Assembly (NCBI GenBank): GCA_025964455.1
Contig: JAOPYU010000322.1
Location: 1-6,901, forward strand
Direction of reading: 5' to 3'
DNA from: Thermoleophilia bacterium
GTDB lineage: Bacteria > Actinomycetota > Thermoleophilia > Gaiellales > SKUG01
DNA length: 6,901 bases
This document shows positions 1-5,940 of this stretch, one piece after another (position 1 is the stretch's first letter; every line of letters begins with the position of its first letter). The notes under the pieces are model-generated. The model did no database searches and was not told the origin of the DNA. It saw only the letters and a list, made by a program, of their open reading frames with translations. The position numbers and the translations under genes were made by a program.

Positions 1-92
1 TGCGTGCTGACCTGCGACGCCACCGCACCGACCACCGCGCCGACGGTCGTCGCGACCACCGGATTGCGCACGTTCACCAAGCTGATTCCCAC
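1..92 (-). CDS. Possible 5' end of an unidentified gene running off the left edge
   Basis: Reading right to left from a GTG at 92-90, the frame stays open to the window edge and gives a hydrophobic start, MGISLVNVRN followed by PVVATTVGAVVGAVASQVST. Third positions become strongly G/C from about the second GTG (77-75) onward, as in real genes here, and GGGA sits five bases upstream of the first GTG. The composition would fit a signal sequence or first membrane segment. The same frame is also open upstream through the terminator hairpin to an ATG near 225, so openness alone means little. Only about 30 codons are visible, no family is recognisable, and the start is uncertain. It could be non-coding DNA or the tail of something on the other strand. 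Confidence 0.25.
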   Translation of the reverse strand, partial: MGISLVNVRNPVVATTVGAVVGAVASQVST

Positions 93-180
93 AGTCGTCC
101 CGTTTCCATCCGTCCACACGTCCCGCCCGGATCTCGACTGCAGCGTAGCCTCCGGTGCAACGAGACCCGCTGCACGGGCG

Positions 181-204
181 GGGGCCCCGCCGAAGCGGAG
201 CCCC
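181..204 (-). terminator. Strong hairpin with UUCG tetraloop downstream of the surface-protein gene
   Basis: The 10-base arms 181-190 and 195-204 flank a 4-base loop. Read on the minus strand the arms are GGGGCTCCGC and GCGGGGCCCC around TTCG, giving a fully paired stem with one G-U wobble closed by C(UUCG)G, an extra-stable tetraloop. Read on the plus strand the same position is a C-A mismatch and the loop is CGAA, so the structure suits the minus transcript. It begins 31 bases past the stop codon of the 236-976 gene. No U-tract follows, which is common for terminators in high-GC actinobacteria. Confidence 0.75.
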
Positions 205-235
205 CGTCGTCGTCTGGATGTCATCGGAGTTGATG

Positions 236-976
236 TCAGGCGGCCGCCCCCGATCGACGGGCATGGCGTCGCGCCAGTCCGTGCATGCCGAACCCGGCCA
301 GGAGCATCGCCCCGCCGAGCACCGCCGCGTACCAGGACTCGATGCCGGTGAACGGCAGCGACCCGGATGCGGTTGCACCCGCGACCGCGGTGTCCTGTGC
401 ACGTGCGGTCGTCGGCGAGTCCTGCTCGCCTGCGACCGCCGTGTCGGTCGTCGTGGGTGTGGTGTCGGTCGTGGTCGTGACGGTCGTCCCGGTCGTCACC
501 GTCGTCGTGTCAGGCGTGCTGGGCGTTGCCACCGCGCACGTCGTCCCTGCTGCCTGGATGCCGGGATTCAGCGCCTCGTCCGGGCACGCATCCACCGCTG
601 GCGGCGGAGGCGTGATGCAGACCGTTCCCGCAGCTTGGATGCCGGGGTTCAGGTCGTCCGGGCAGGCGTCGATCGGAGGCGGCGGCGTGGCTGGGCAGGT
701 CAGTCCTGCAGTCAGCACGAAGTCGCCATGGCCGAGGTGGCCACCGAGCGCGTTGTCGGGGATCGTCAGGATGGATGACGGGACGCCCCCGCCCGGTGGG
801 ACGTGGCAGACCGTCACGTCCGCGTTCTGGTTGCCCGGTGGCACGCCGACCCCGGGTTCAGGTTGGGTCGCCCAGGCCCCGGATGCGCCGACCGCGGTCA
901 CGGCGAGCAGCGAGAACATCGCAGCGGCACGCGCGAGCGTCCGTCGGCGACGCGGTGGGCGTTGGAGTGTTCGCAT
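236..976 (-). CDS. LPFTG cell-wall-anchored surface protein with Cys/His motif and Thr-rich stalk
   Basis: Predicted 246-residue secreted protein attached to peptidoglycan by a sortase. Residues 1-36 form a signal peptide: an arginine-rich start, a hydrophobic core, and a likely cut after ASGAWA. Residues 53-86 carry VTVCHVPPGGG...LGGHLGHGDF, a Cys/His motif that I recall from other bacterial secreted proteins but whose function I do not know. Two cysteine repeats follow, 103-120 and 129-147, both reading DACPD...LNPGIQAAGT.C, linked by runs of four prolines. Residues 150-177 are almost all Thr, Pro and Asp, a wall-spanning stalk. The C-terminus is a complete sorting signal: LPFTG (207-211), a hydrophobic stretch (about 216-232), and a basic tail containing ARRHARR. 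The ATG at 976 is chosen because GAGGG lies eight bases upstream and it gives a normal signal peptide; the frame extends 24 codons further upstream. No sortase gene is in the window. The ligand or role is unknown. The export and anchoring call is secure; the biochemical function is not. Confidence 0.88.
   Translation of the reverse strand: MRTLQRPPRRRRTLARAAAMFSLLAVTAVGASGAWATQPEPGVGVPPGNQNADVTVCHVPPGGGVPSSILTIPDNALGGHLGHGDFVLTAGLTCPATPPPPIDACPDDLNPGIQAAGTVCITPPPPAVDACPDEALNPGIQAAGTTCAVATPSTPDTTTVTTGTTVTTTTDTTPTTTDTAVAGEQDSPTTARAQDTAVAGATASGSLPFTGIESWYAAVLGGAMLLAGFGMHGLARRHARRSGAAA
536..670 (-). repeat. Two tandem cysteine repeats inside the surface protein
   Basis: The segments 617-670 and 536-592 encode 18 and 19 residues that differ only by one inserted residue and a few substitutions: DACPDDLNPGIQAAGTVC and DACPDEALNPGIQAAGTTC. 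Each unit starts and ends with a cysteine about 13 to 15 residues apart, which suggests one disulphide per unit after export. The DNA copies differ at several synonymous sites, so the protein sequence rather than the DNA seems conserved. Confidence 0.85.
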
Positions 977-1045
977 GGTGGTGTCCCTCGATCCTGTGGT
1001 GCTGGTCGATCGCGGAGTTATCGGGCGCCGCGACCGCGAATGCGA

Positions 1046-1072
1046 CACGGGGCGTCTTTCGCGCGCCCCGTG
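1046..1072 (-). other. GC-rich hairpin upstream of the surface-protein start
   Basis: CACGGGGCG at 1046-1054 is perfectly complementary to CGCCCCGTG at 1064-1072, with a 9-base loop. It lies 70 bases upstream of the ATG at 976 and 128 bases past the stop of the 1200-2285 gene. It may terminate read-through from that gene or be a folded part of the surface-protein mRNA leader. No U-tract follows on either strand, so the role is unresolved. Confidence 0.45.
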
Positions 1073-1105
1073 GCGGTCACGGGCGATCCATCCCCGGGCC
1101 CAATT

Positions 1106-1139
1106 CGATCAATCGTCTGACGAAACGAAACGTTGATCG
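1106..1139. promoter_or_regulatory. Imperfect inverted repeat in the 977-1199 intergenic region
   Basis: CGATCAA (1106-1112) and TTGATCG (1133-1139) are perfect inverted copies. With one bulged T at 1113 the pairing extends by CGT/ACG to a 10-bp stem. A second small inverted repeat, TCGTC-T-GACGA, sits between them. The local sequence is visibly richer in A/T than its surroundings, which is typical of a promoter or protein-binding site. It is 130 to 163 bases upstream of the surface-protein start. I could not place convincing -35/-10 boxes. It could equally be an RNA hairpin. Confidence 0.35.
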
Positions 1140-1164
1140 TGCGAGAGGTTCACGATGGTTCGCT

Positions 1165-1184
1165 GCGGAAGCTGCGCTTTCCGC
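1165..1184 (-). terminator. Possible terminator just after the membrane-protein gene
   Basis: On the minus strand GCGGAAAGC pairs with GCTTCCGC across a GCA loop, an 8-bp stem with one bulged A. It starts 16 bases beyond the stop codon of the 1200-2285 gene, where a terminator is expected. No U-tract follows. The stem is modest, hence the low confidence. Confidence 0.4.
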
Positions 1185-1199
1185 CGCCCGGCGCGCGGG

Positions 1200-2285
1200 T
1201 CAGGCGAGTTCGGCCGGCTTGCGCGGGCGGGAGACGACCAGCTGGACCAGCACGATCGCGAGCACCGCGGTCGTGAGCAGCTGTTCGCTGGCAGGCTGGT
1301 CGTTCAGGAAGAGCATCACCATGGGCGCGACCTGGCAGATCACCGGGAGCGCGATCGCCCGCCAGCCCCATGCGTGCACCTCGCCGTGACGCACGGGCCG
1401 CAGCCACGCCGCGGTCGCCACGAGCAGTCCAGCCATCGGCCACAGCCATTCATACGGCGCGCCGAGCGCGTAGGACGCCTCGAGGTTCTCCACGGAGTAG
1501 AAGGCATCGGCCGTGACGAAGCACGTGAGCCCCAGCGCGAGCGCGATCCAGGCGCGGCCCGGGTACCAGCCCGCGAGCGCGATCACGCCGACCACCGCGC
1601 CGAGCACGATGATGTCGCCGAGCGGGTACGCGACGCTCACCGCCTTGGTGAGCAGGGTGCCCTCGCTGGCGCGCAGCGTCGGCTCCAGCACGAGCACCAC
1701 GCCCGGGGTCGCCACGATGAGCGCAGCGGCGAGGCCATCGATCCAGCGATCGAGCTCGAACCGACGGATCCTCGACCTCACGAGCAGGACGACGCCCATG
1801 AACACGAGCGGCGAGTAGAGCAGGTACAGGGCGTCGGCCGGGGTGACCGGGGCCTCCGTGTCGGCGTAGAGGATCGACCACGCGAGGTCGCCGGCGCAGT
1901 AGAAGCCGAGCGCCGCGGCGATGCATCCCCAGGCCAATCGCTCGGCCTGGAATCGATAGGCCCGCCACGCGGTCATCGACGTGGCGCCGATGAAGATGGC
2001 GTTGTTGAAGACGTGGTTGAAGAGCGTCGCGCTCGCCTCGCCGCCCCAGCCCCAGAGCTGGTGGCCCGCGAGGCTGAAGGCCATCGCGTACATGAGCGCG
2101 AACGTTGCCCGCACCCAGCTGCTCGCGCGCGGAGCCTCGATCTGGTGCACCCGGATGTAGGTGCCGCGCCGCATGACCACGCGTTCGCTCGTGTCGGTGC
2201 CTGGCTCGGCGAGGGCCAACCGTGGCGCGGCCCCGGGGTGGGGCTCGTCGCCGTCGTTCGGGGCGGGTGCGGGGCTCGTCGACAT
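1200..2285 (-). CDS. Ten-segment membrane protein resembling the sensor half of GGDEF proteins, without catalytic domain
   Basis: Predicted 361-residue integral membrane protein. Residues 1-57 are a hydrophilic, Pro/Asp-rich cytoplasmic-type tail. About ten hydrophobic segments follow, near 59-77, 88-106, 117-139, 152-169, 181-200, 219-239, 244-262, 278-294, 307-326 and 335-351. The motifs DALYLLYSPL (151-160), AYPLGD (219-224) and TADAFYSVE (258-266) recall the membrane regions that precede GGDEF or GGDEF-EAL domains in Thermoleophilia proteins; that resemblance is from memory. Here the protein ends ten residues after the last segment (VSRPRKPAELA), and nothing like GGDEF is found downstream in the minus-strand bases I translated. 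It may therefore be a stand-alone sensor, transporter-like protein or decayed cyclase. The start is unclear: ATGs at 2285, 2321, 2345 and 2174 all lack a strong ribosome binding site. 2285 is a compromise. The frame is open to 2942, but that part overlaps the divergent gene and is a shadow. Confidence 0.78.
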   Translation of the reverse strand: MSTSPAPAPNDGDEPHPGAAPRLALAEPGTDTSERVVMRRGTYIRVHQIEAPRASSWVRATFALMYAMAFSLAGHQLWGWGGEASATLFNHVFNNAIFIGATSMTAWRAYRFQAERLAWGCIAAALGFYCAGDLAWSILYADTEAPVTPADALYLLYSPLVFMGVVLLVRSRIRRFELDRWIDGLAAALIVATPGVVLVLEPTLRASEGTLLTKAVSVAYPLGDIIVLGAVVGVIALAGWYPGRAWIALALGLTCFVTADAFYSVENLEASYALGAPYEWLWPMAGLLVATAAWLRPVRHGEVHAWGWRAIALPVICQVAPMVMLFLNDQPASEQLLTTAVLAIVLVQLVVSRPRKPAELA

Positions 2286-2399
2286 GGCCCGTGGGTCATC
2301 GGTCGTGCGCCCGGTATCCATGAGGTGCGACGATGATCGATCCATCACGCCGCCGGAGGATCTGTAGGCTCGCGCCACATCCGTCTCCGGGAGCCACCC
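2286..2399. promoter_or_regulatory. Divergent intergenic region, expected to hold both promoters
   Basis: The genes starting at 2285 (minus) and 2400 (plus) point away from each other, so both promoters should lie here unless the minus gene begins at 2345. A near-palindrome, GATGATCGATCCATC at 2332-2346, contains the perfect 8-base palindrome GATCGATC (2335-2342) and could be a shared operator. TGTAGGCT on the plus strand and its complement, containing TACAGA, are weak -10 candidates; no matching -35 box is convincing. Confidence 0.35.
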
Positions 2400-3827
2400 A
2401 TGCATCGAGCCCTCCGTCGCCGCCTCTTCCCCGTCCTCGCAACCATCTGTGCGACGGCGTTCGCCGTGGCCATCGCCGCGCCGACCGCCAGCGCGTGGCA
2501 GGTCGTGAGCGAGCACGGCGGGATCAACTTCGACGAGGCGAGCACGGTCCGCGGCGCCGATGGCGCGCTGCACATCGTCTACAAGGACCTCGGCGACGGG
2601 TCGGTCGGCGGCGTCCGGTACCGCACCCTGTCCACGGCCGGTGTGCTCGGCGCGCCCGAGACCGCCGTCGGCGGCTGGCAGGGCGTCAACAACCCCGACA
2701 TCGAGCTGATCGCGGGAGCGCCGCACGTGTTCTTCTCGGGCCTGCAGAGCTCGGACTCCTCGAATCCGTTCAACGGTGGTCAGGCCTGGACGAGCAACCG
2801 GGCGAGCGGTGCGTGGGCGCTCTCGCCGACCCCGATGTCGCAGGCGAACACCGTGTATCCCTCGACCCAGGTCTCGTCCGCGCTCGACGGGAGCAACCAG
2901 CCGTGGATCACCTCCACGTCGACGTTCAATGTGCTCGTCCACACCGGATTCGCGACCGCCGGCGCCGAGGCGAACTACCAGCCCACCAACGGCTGCTGCG
3001 GCTACGGCTCCAACCTCGGGGTCGGCGCAGACGGCTCGGTCTTCCTCGCGTACTACTCCAACGCCACCGACCAGGGCGGGTACTGGATGCAGCAGCTCGC
3101 CCCGACCGTCGGCGCACCCACCCTGCTGCCTCGCATCGGCACGAGTGGGCTGAGCCGCGGCTCGCGCATCCCGCTCGTGAGCCGCGTCGGTGGTGGCGTG
3201 TACGCCGCCTACTGCGACGTGTACCCCACCTGCAGCGGGATCCGCCTCGCGGCGCAGGGCCGCCCATCACTGCGCCTCGCGCTCACGAACGCCCAGGTTC
3301 CGACCGTCGCCGACAGCGTGTGGGCGGCCGCCGGCCCGTCCGGACGGATCTGGCTCACGTGGACCAACCGCGACGGTCTCTACCTGACCCGCACCAACAA
3401 GGCGGTCACGAAGTGGGAGCCGGTGCAGAAGCTGGCCCTTCCGCGCGTGATCGACACGCCGTGGAGCACCACCGCGGAAGGCTCCCGCGGCTGGCTGGAC
3501 ATCGTCGCGACCCTCGGCGTCACCAACGCTGCCGGCGCGACGGAGATCCGTGCCTGGCACCAGCGTGCCAAGCCGAAGCTCTCCCTGGTCGCGCCGCTCG
3601 CGGTCCAGCACTCCAACCGCGCCCGCACCGTGCTCCTGCGGCTCACCGACGCCGGTGATCCCGTCGTGGGCAAGGTCAGGTTCCGTGGCGTCACGCGCAC
3701 GACGAACGTCCGGGGCTACGCCTCGTTCACCATCCCGCGTGGCACGCGCACCGGCTCGTACGTGGCGTCGGCGACCGCCACGGGCTACGTCGCGGGCCTC
3801 GCCAAGGTGCGCGTGCACTTCATGTGA
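2400..3827 (+). CDS. Secreted beta-propeller-like protein with C-terminal Ig-like domain
   Basis: 475 residues, exported. Residues 1-32 form a signal peptide (RALRRR, hydrophobic core, cut after PTASA). The ATG at 2400 has GGGAG six bases upstream. From residue 53 to 372 a short pattern, small/Gly residues then an aromatic-rich strand, recurs about every 50 residues: ADGALHIVYKD (53), GAPHVFFSG (106), GSNQPWITST (164), ADGSVFLAYYS (210), GGGVYAAYCD (264), PSGRIWLTWTN (313), GSRGWLDIVATL (361). Seven such units fit a seven-bladed propeller of the sialidase/BNR-like fold, but no complete Asp-box (SxDxGxTW) is seen, so enzyme activity is not supported. Residues 391-475 form a separate beta-rich domain with GKVRFRGVTRTTNVRGYASF and TGSYVASATATGYVAG, like Ig-like or carboxypeptidase-regulatory domains on bacterial surface proteins. 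There is a vicinal Cys pair at 199-200 and further Cys at 272 and 278. There is no LPxTG motif or membrane anchor, so it is probably released or loosely held. Substrate or partner unknown. Confidence 0.85.
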   Translation: MHRALRRRLFPVLATICATAFAVAIAAPTASAWQVVSEHGGINFDEASTVRGADGALHIVYKDLGDGSVGGVRYRTLSTAGVLGAPETAVGGWQGVNNPDIELIAGAPHVFFSGLQSSDSSNPFNGGQAWTSNRASGAWALSPTPMSQANTVYPSTQVSSALDGSNQPWITSTSTFNVLVHTGFATAGAEANYQPTNGCCGYGSNLGVGADGSVFLAYYSNATDQGGYWMQQLAPTVGAPTLLPRIGTSGLSRGSRIPLVSRVGGGVYAAYCDVYPTCSGIRLAAQGRPSLRLALTNAQVPTVADSVWAAAGPSGRIWLTWTNRDGLYLTRTNKAVTKWEPVQKLALPRVIDTPWSTTAEGSRGWLDIVATLGVTNAAGATEIRAWHQRAKPKLSLVAPLAVQHSNRARTVLLRLTDAGDPVVGKVRFRGVTRTTNVRGYASFTIPRGTRTGSYVASATATGYVAGLAKVRVHFM

Positions 3828-3867
3828 CGCCTCGCGACGCGCCGCACGCGTCGCATCGCTCCATCCC

Positions 3868-3894
3868 TCGGGCGGCCACCACGTGGCCGCCCGA
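3868..3894 (+). terminator. Rho-independent-type terminator hairpin after the secreted protein
   Basis: TCGGGCGGCCAC (3868-3879) pairs perfectly with GTGGCCGCCCGA (3883-3894), a 12-bp stem with a 3-base loop, 40 bases after the stop codon at 3827. Only a weak T-rich stretch (GTCTT) follows. It separates this transcription unit from asnB, which starts 61 bases further on. Confidence 0.78.
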
Positions 3895-3929
3895 AGCGTC
3901 TTCCGCCGCCCGCAGCGCTCAAGCGCGAC

Positions 3930-3939
3930 CGTCCGGACG
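3930..3939. promoter_or_regulatory. Ten-base palindrome in the asnB leader
   Basis: CGTCCGGACG is a perfect 10-base palindrome ending 16 bases before the asnB start codon. In such GC-rich DNA it may be chance, but it lies where a repressor site would block transcription or initiation of asnB. No promoter boxes could be assigned between the terminator at 3894 and the start. Confidence 0.2.
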
Positions 3940-3955
3940 CCGATGCGAGGCGCAG

Positions 3956-5839
3956 ATGTGTGGAATCGCTGGAATCTATGACCGAGGGGGCGACTGCGAC
4001 GCTGCAGGCGTCTCGCGGATGCTCGACGTGCAGGCGCACCGCGGGCCCGATGGCTGCGGCACGTGGGCTGACCCGGGAATCGTCCTGGGGCACCGGCGGC
4101 TGGCGTTCCTGGACCTGTCACACGAGGGCGCGCAGCCGATGACCTACGGTGAGGACCGCTACGTCATCACCTACAACGGCGAGGTGTACAACTTCGTCGA
4201 GCTGCGCGAGACCCTCACGCGCCTCGGCCACGGCTTCCGCTCCACCTCCGATACCGAGGTGCTGCTCGCCGCCTATGCCGAGTGGGGCCCCGACTGCCTG
4301 CACCGACTCAACGGCATGTTCGCCTTCGCGATCTGGGACCGACGCGAGCGATCCCTCTTCGTCGCGCGCGACCGCCTCGGCGTGAAGCCGCTCGCCTACA
4401 CCTGGGACGGACGCCGGTTCGGGTTCGCGAGCGAGGCCAAGGCGCTCCATGCGGCCGGGCTCGCCCCGGGCGGCATGGAGCCCGACGCGGTCTATGAGTA
4501 CCTCGCCCGCGGCTACACCTCCGCCGGCCGCTCCTTCCATGCAGACGTCCACGTGCTCGAGCCCGGGCACGCGATGCTGCTCACCGACGACGCGCCGCTG
4601 CGCACGTGGGAGTGGTGGACACCGGAGCGCTCCGAGGACGCCGCCTTCGGCAGCGCCGCCGAGTGGGCCGTGGCCGTCGGTGAGCTGCTCGACGACGCCG
4701 TCCGCATCCGCCTCCGGGCCGACGTGCCGGTCGGCGCGCACCTCTCGGGTGGACTCGACTCGAGCGCGATCGTCGCCGCTGCCGCGCGGCATCACACGGG
4801 CGACCAGCCCCTCCACACCTTCACGGGCGCGTTCACCGACGACGCGGCGAGCGACGAGCGGCGCTGGGCGCGCGCGGTCGCGGCGCACACGGGCGTCCAG
4901 ATGCACGAGGTGGAGATCGGCGTGGACGGGCTCGCCGACCAGTTCGCGCGCATCCTCTGGCACATGGACGAGCCGATCGCCGGCCCTGGCGTGTTCCCCC
5001 AGCTCATGGTCTGCGACCTGGTCGCACAGCACCGCGTCAAGGCCGTGCTCGGCGGCCAGGGCGGTGACGAGCTGTTCGGCGGGTACCTGCGCCACCGCGC
5101 CCTGCACTACAAGCAGCGCGCGCGGAGCGGTGGCATGGCCGGTCGCGCCGGCGCCGCCTTCGAACTCGCTCGCCTCGCGCGCCGCGAGTGGCGTCGCGTC
5201 CGTCGCACGAGCACCCGCGTCCAGGACGAGCAGCTCGCACCCGCCTTCCTCTCGCGCGTCGACGCATCCGTGCGCGAGGACGTGCGTCGCGGTGCGCTCG
5301 GGTTCGCCAACGTGCGCGAGCTGATGTGGCACGACCTGCGCACCTACCTGCCGGGACTGCTCCACGTGGAAGACCGCACGAGCATGGCGGCATCGATCGA
5401 GAGCCGCACACCGCTCCTCGACTACCGGCTCGTCGAGCTCGCCCTGCGGATCCCGGAGGAGCTGCTGTTCCGCCGCAACGACCCCAAGCCGCTGCTGCGC
5501 CAGGCCGTCGCGCCGTGGCTGCCGGCCGACGTGGTCGGTCGACGCGACAAGAAGGGCTTCCCGACCCCGCTGCACTGGTGGCAGGAGCGACCCGCGCTGC
5601 GCGAGCTCGTGCTCGACCTGACGGTCCCCGGCCGCGGCTCGGCCGGCGCCGATGGCGGGTGGAGCGTGCCGGATCCCAGCGGCGGCGAGCACGTGTTCCG
5701 CGACGAGTACCTGGCCGGCGCGACCGGATTCCAGGCGAGCGAGCTGTGGACGGTCCTCACCGTCAACGGGTGGCTGTCGAGGCTCGACGCGGGCGCCTAT
5801 GCGCAGCCGCGCACGACGGTCGGTCGCGCAGCCGCCTGA
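3956..5839 (+). CDS. asnB: Asparagine synthetase B (glutamine-hydrolysing)
   Basis: 627-residue cytoplasmic enzyme, normal length for the family. It makes asparagine from aspartate, ATP and glutamine: the N-terminal class II glutaminase releases ammonia and the C-terminal domain activates aspartate as an AMP ester. The start at 3956 is fixed by MCGIAGIYDRGG, because Cys2 becomes the N-terminal nucleophile once Met is removed; GAGG lies five bases upstream, and the upstream open frame (from 3824) runs through the terminator and is not real. Visible glutaminase signatures: HRGPDG (28-33), GHRRLAFLDLS (45-55), YNGEVYN (73-79), TSDTEVLL (97-104), FAIWDRR (124-130), ARDRLGVKPL (137-146). Synthetase signatures: PP-loop LSGGLDSSAIVAA (263-275), GGQGGDELFGGY (366-377), EDRTSMAASIESRTPLLDY (472-490), KKGFPTP (532-538). 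No key residue seems missing. Relatives also sit in polysaccharide or peptide gene clusters as amidotransferases, but no such neighbours are visible here. It is followed by a 101-bp gap, so co-transcription with the HD gene is possible but not tight. Confidence 0.95.
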   Translation: MCGIAGIYDRGGDCDAAGVSRMLDVQAHRGPDGCGTWADPGIVLGHRRLAFLDLSHEGAQPMTYGEDRYVITYNGEVYNFVELRETLTRLGHGFRSTSDTEVLLAAYAEWGPDCLHRLNGMFAFAIWDRRERSLFVARDRLGVKPLAYTWDGRRFGFASEAKALHAAGLAPGGMEPDAVYEYLARGYTSAGRSFHADVHVLEPGHAMLLTDDAPLRTWEWWTPERSEDAAFGSAAEWAVAVGELLDDAVRIRLRADVPVGAHLSGGLDSSAIVAAAARHHTGDQPLHTFTGAFTDDAASDERRWARAVAAHTGVQMHEVEIGVDGLADQFARILWHMDEPIAGPGVFPQLMVCDLVAQHRVKAVLGGQGGDELFGGYLRHRALHYKQRARSGGMAGRAGAAFELARLARREWRRVRRTSTRVQDEQLAPAFLSRVDASVREDVRRGALGFANVRELMWHDLRTYLPGLLHVEDRTSMAASIESRTPLLDYRLVELALRIPEELLFRRNDPKPLLRQAVAPWLPADVVGRRDKKGFPTPLHWWQERPALRELVLDLTVPGRGSAGADGGWSVPDPSGGEHVFRDEYLAGATGFQASELWTVLTVNGWLSRLDAGAYAQPRTTVGRAAA

Positions 5840-5846
5840 CACCGTC

Positions 5847-5882
5847 CCCGAGTTGGTCGTCGTCCGCCTCGGGAACTACAGT
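5847..5882 (+). promoter_or_regulatory. Candidate promoter for the HD-domain gene, with a small overlapping hairpin
   Basis: TTGGTC (5853-5858) and TACAGT (5877-5882) are separated by 18 bases and match the -35 and -10 consensus at 3/6 and 4/6 positions. The -10 box is 58 bases upstream of the ATG at 5941. The -35 box lies in the loop of a weak 6-bp inverted repeat, CCCGAG (5847-5852) and CTCGGG (5868-5873), which could instead be a poor terminator for asnB. Both readings are tentative. Confidence 0.35.
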
Positions 5883-5940
5883 GAACCGTGGATGGACGAT
5901 GGATCACGCGCGCCCGGGGCGACGCGGAAGGGGAGACCAG

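Noticed and set aside
421..530. GTCGT-rich repetitive tract resembling a simple repeat or short array
   Set aside because: It is the coding DNA of the Thr-rich stalk (ACG/ACC codons read on the minus strand), with no regular spacers, so it is not a CRISPR array or separate element.
285..1136. 283-codon plus-strand frame opposite the LPFTG gene
   Set aside because: The minus strand gives a signal peptide, cysteine repeats and a full sorting signal; the plus frame is its shadow and runs on into the hairpin region.
1049..1199. Search for a remnant GGDEF domain after the membrane gene stop
   Set aside because: Translation just past the stop shows no GGDEF-like sequence; the stretch is occupied by hairpins and A/T-richer intergenic DNA.
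1155..2336. 393-codon plus-strand frame opposite the membrane protein
   Set aside because: It is Arg/His/Glu-rich antisense of a clearly hydrophobic membrane protein; no credible start site.
2286..2942. N-terminal extension of the membrane protein to 2942
   Set aside because: The added 219 residues are antisense to the secreted protein and have antisense-like composition; the protein-like sequence begins near 2345-2285.
2333..3658. 441-codon plus-strand frame overlapping the secreted protein
   Set aside because: It is an out-of-frame reading, very Arg-rich, with no signal peptide, while the 2400 frame has a ribosome site and signal peptide.
3824..3955. 44-residue N-terminal extension of asnB
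   Set aside because: The nucleophile Cys must follow the initiator Met, and the extension overlaps the previous gene's stop and the terminator.
3267..4121. 284-codon minus-strand frame across the end of the secreted protein, the terminator and the asnB start
   Set aside because: It crosses the terminator hairpin and two real gene ends on the other strand, and has no domain features.
4118..5842. 574-codon open frame on the minus strand across asnB
   Set aside because: It lies fully opposite a gene with unmistakable asparagine synthetase motifs. Its translation is Ala/Arg/Val-rich with no recognisable domain, as expected for GC-biased antisense DNA.
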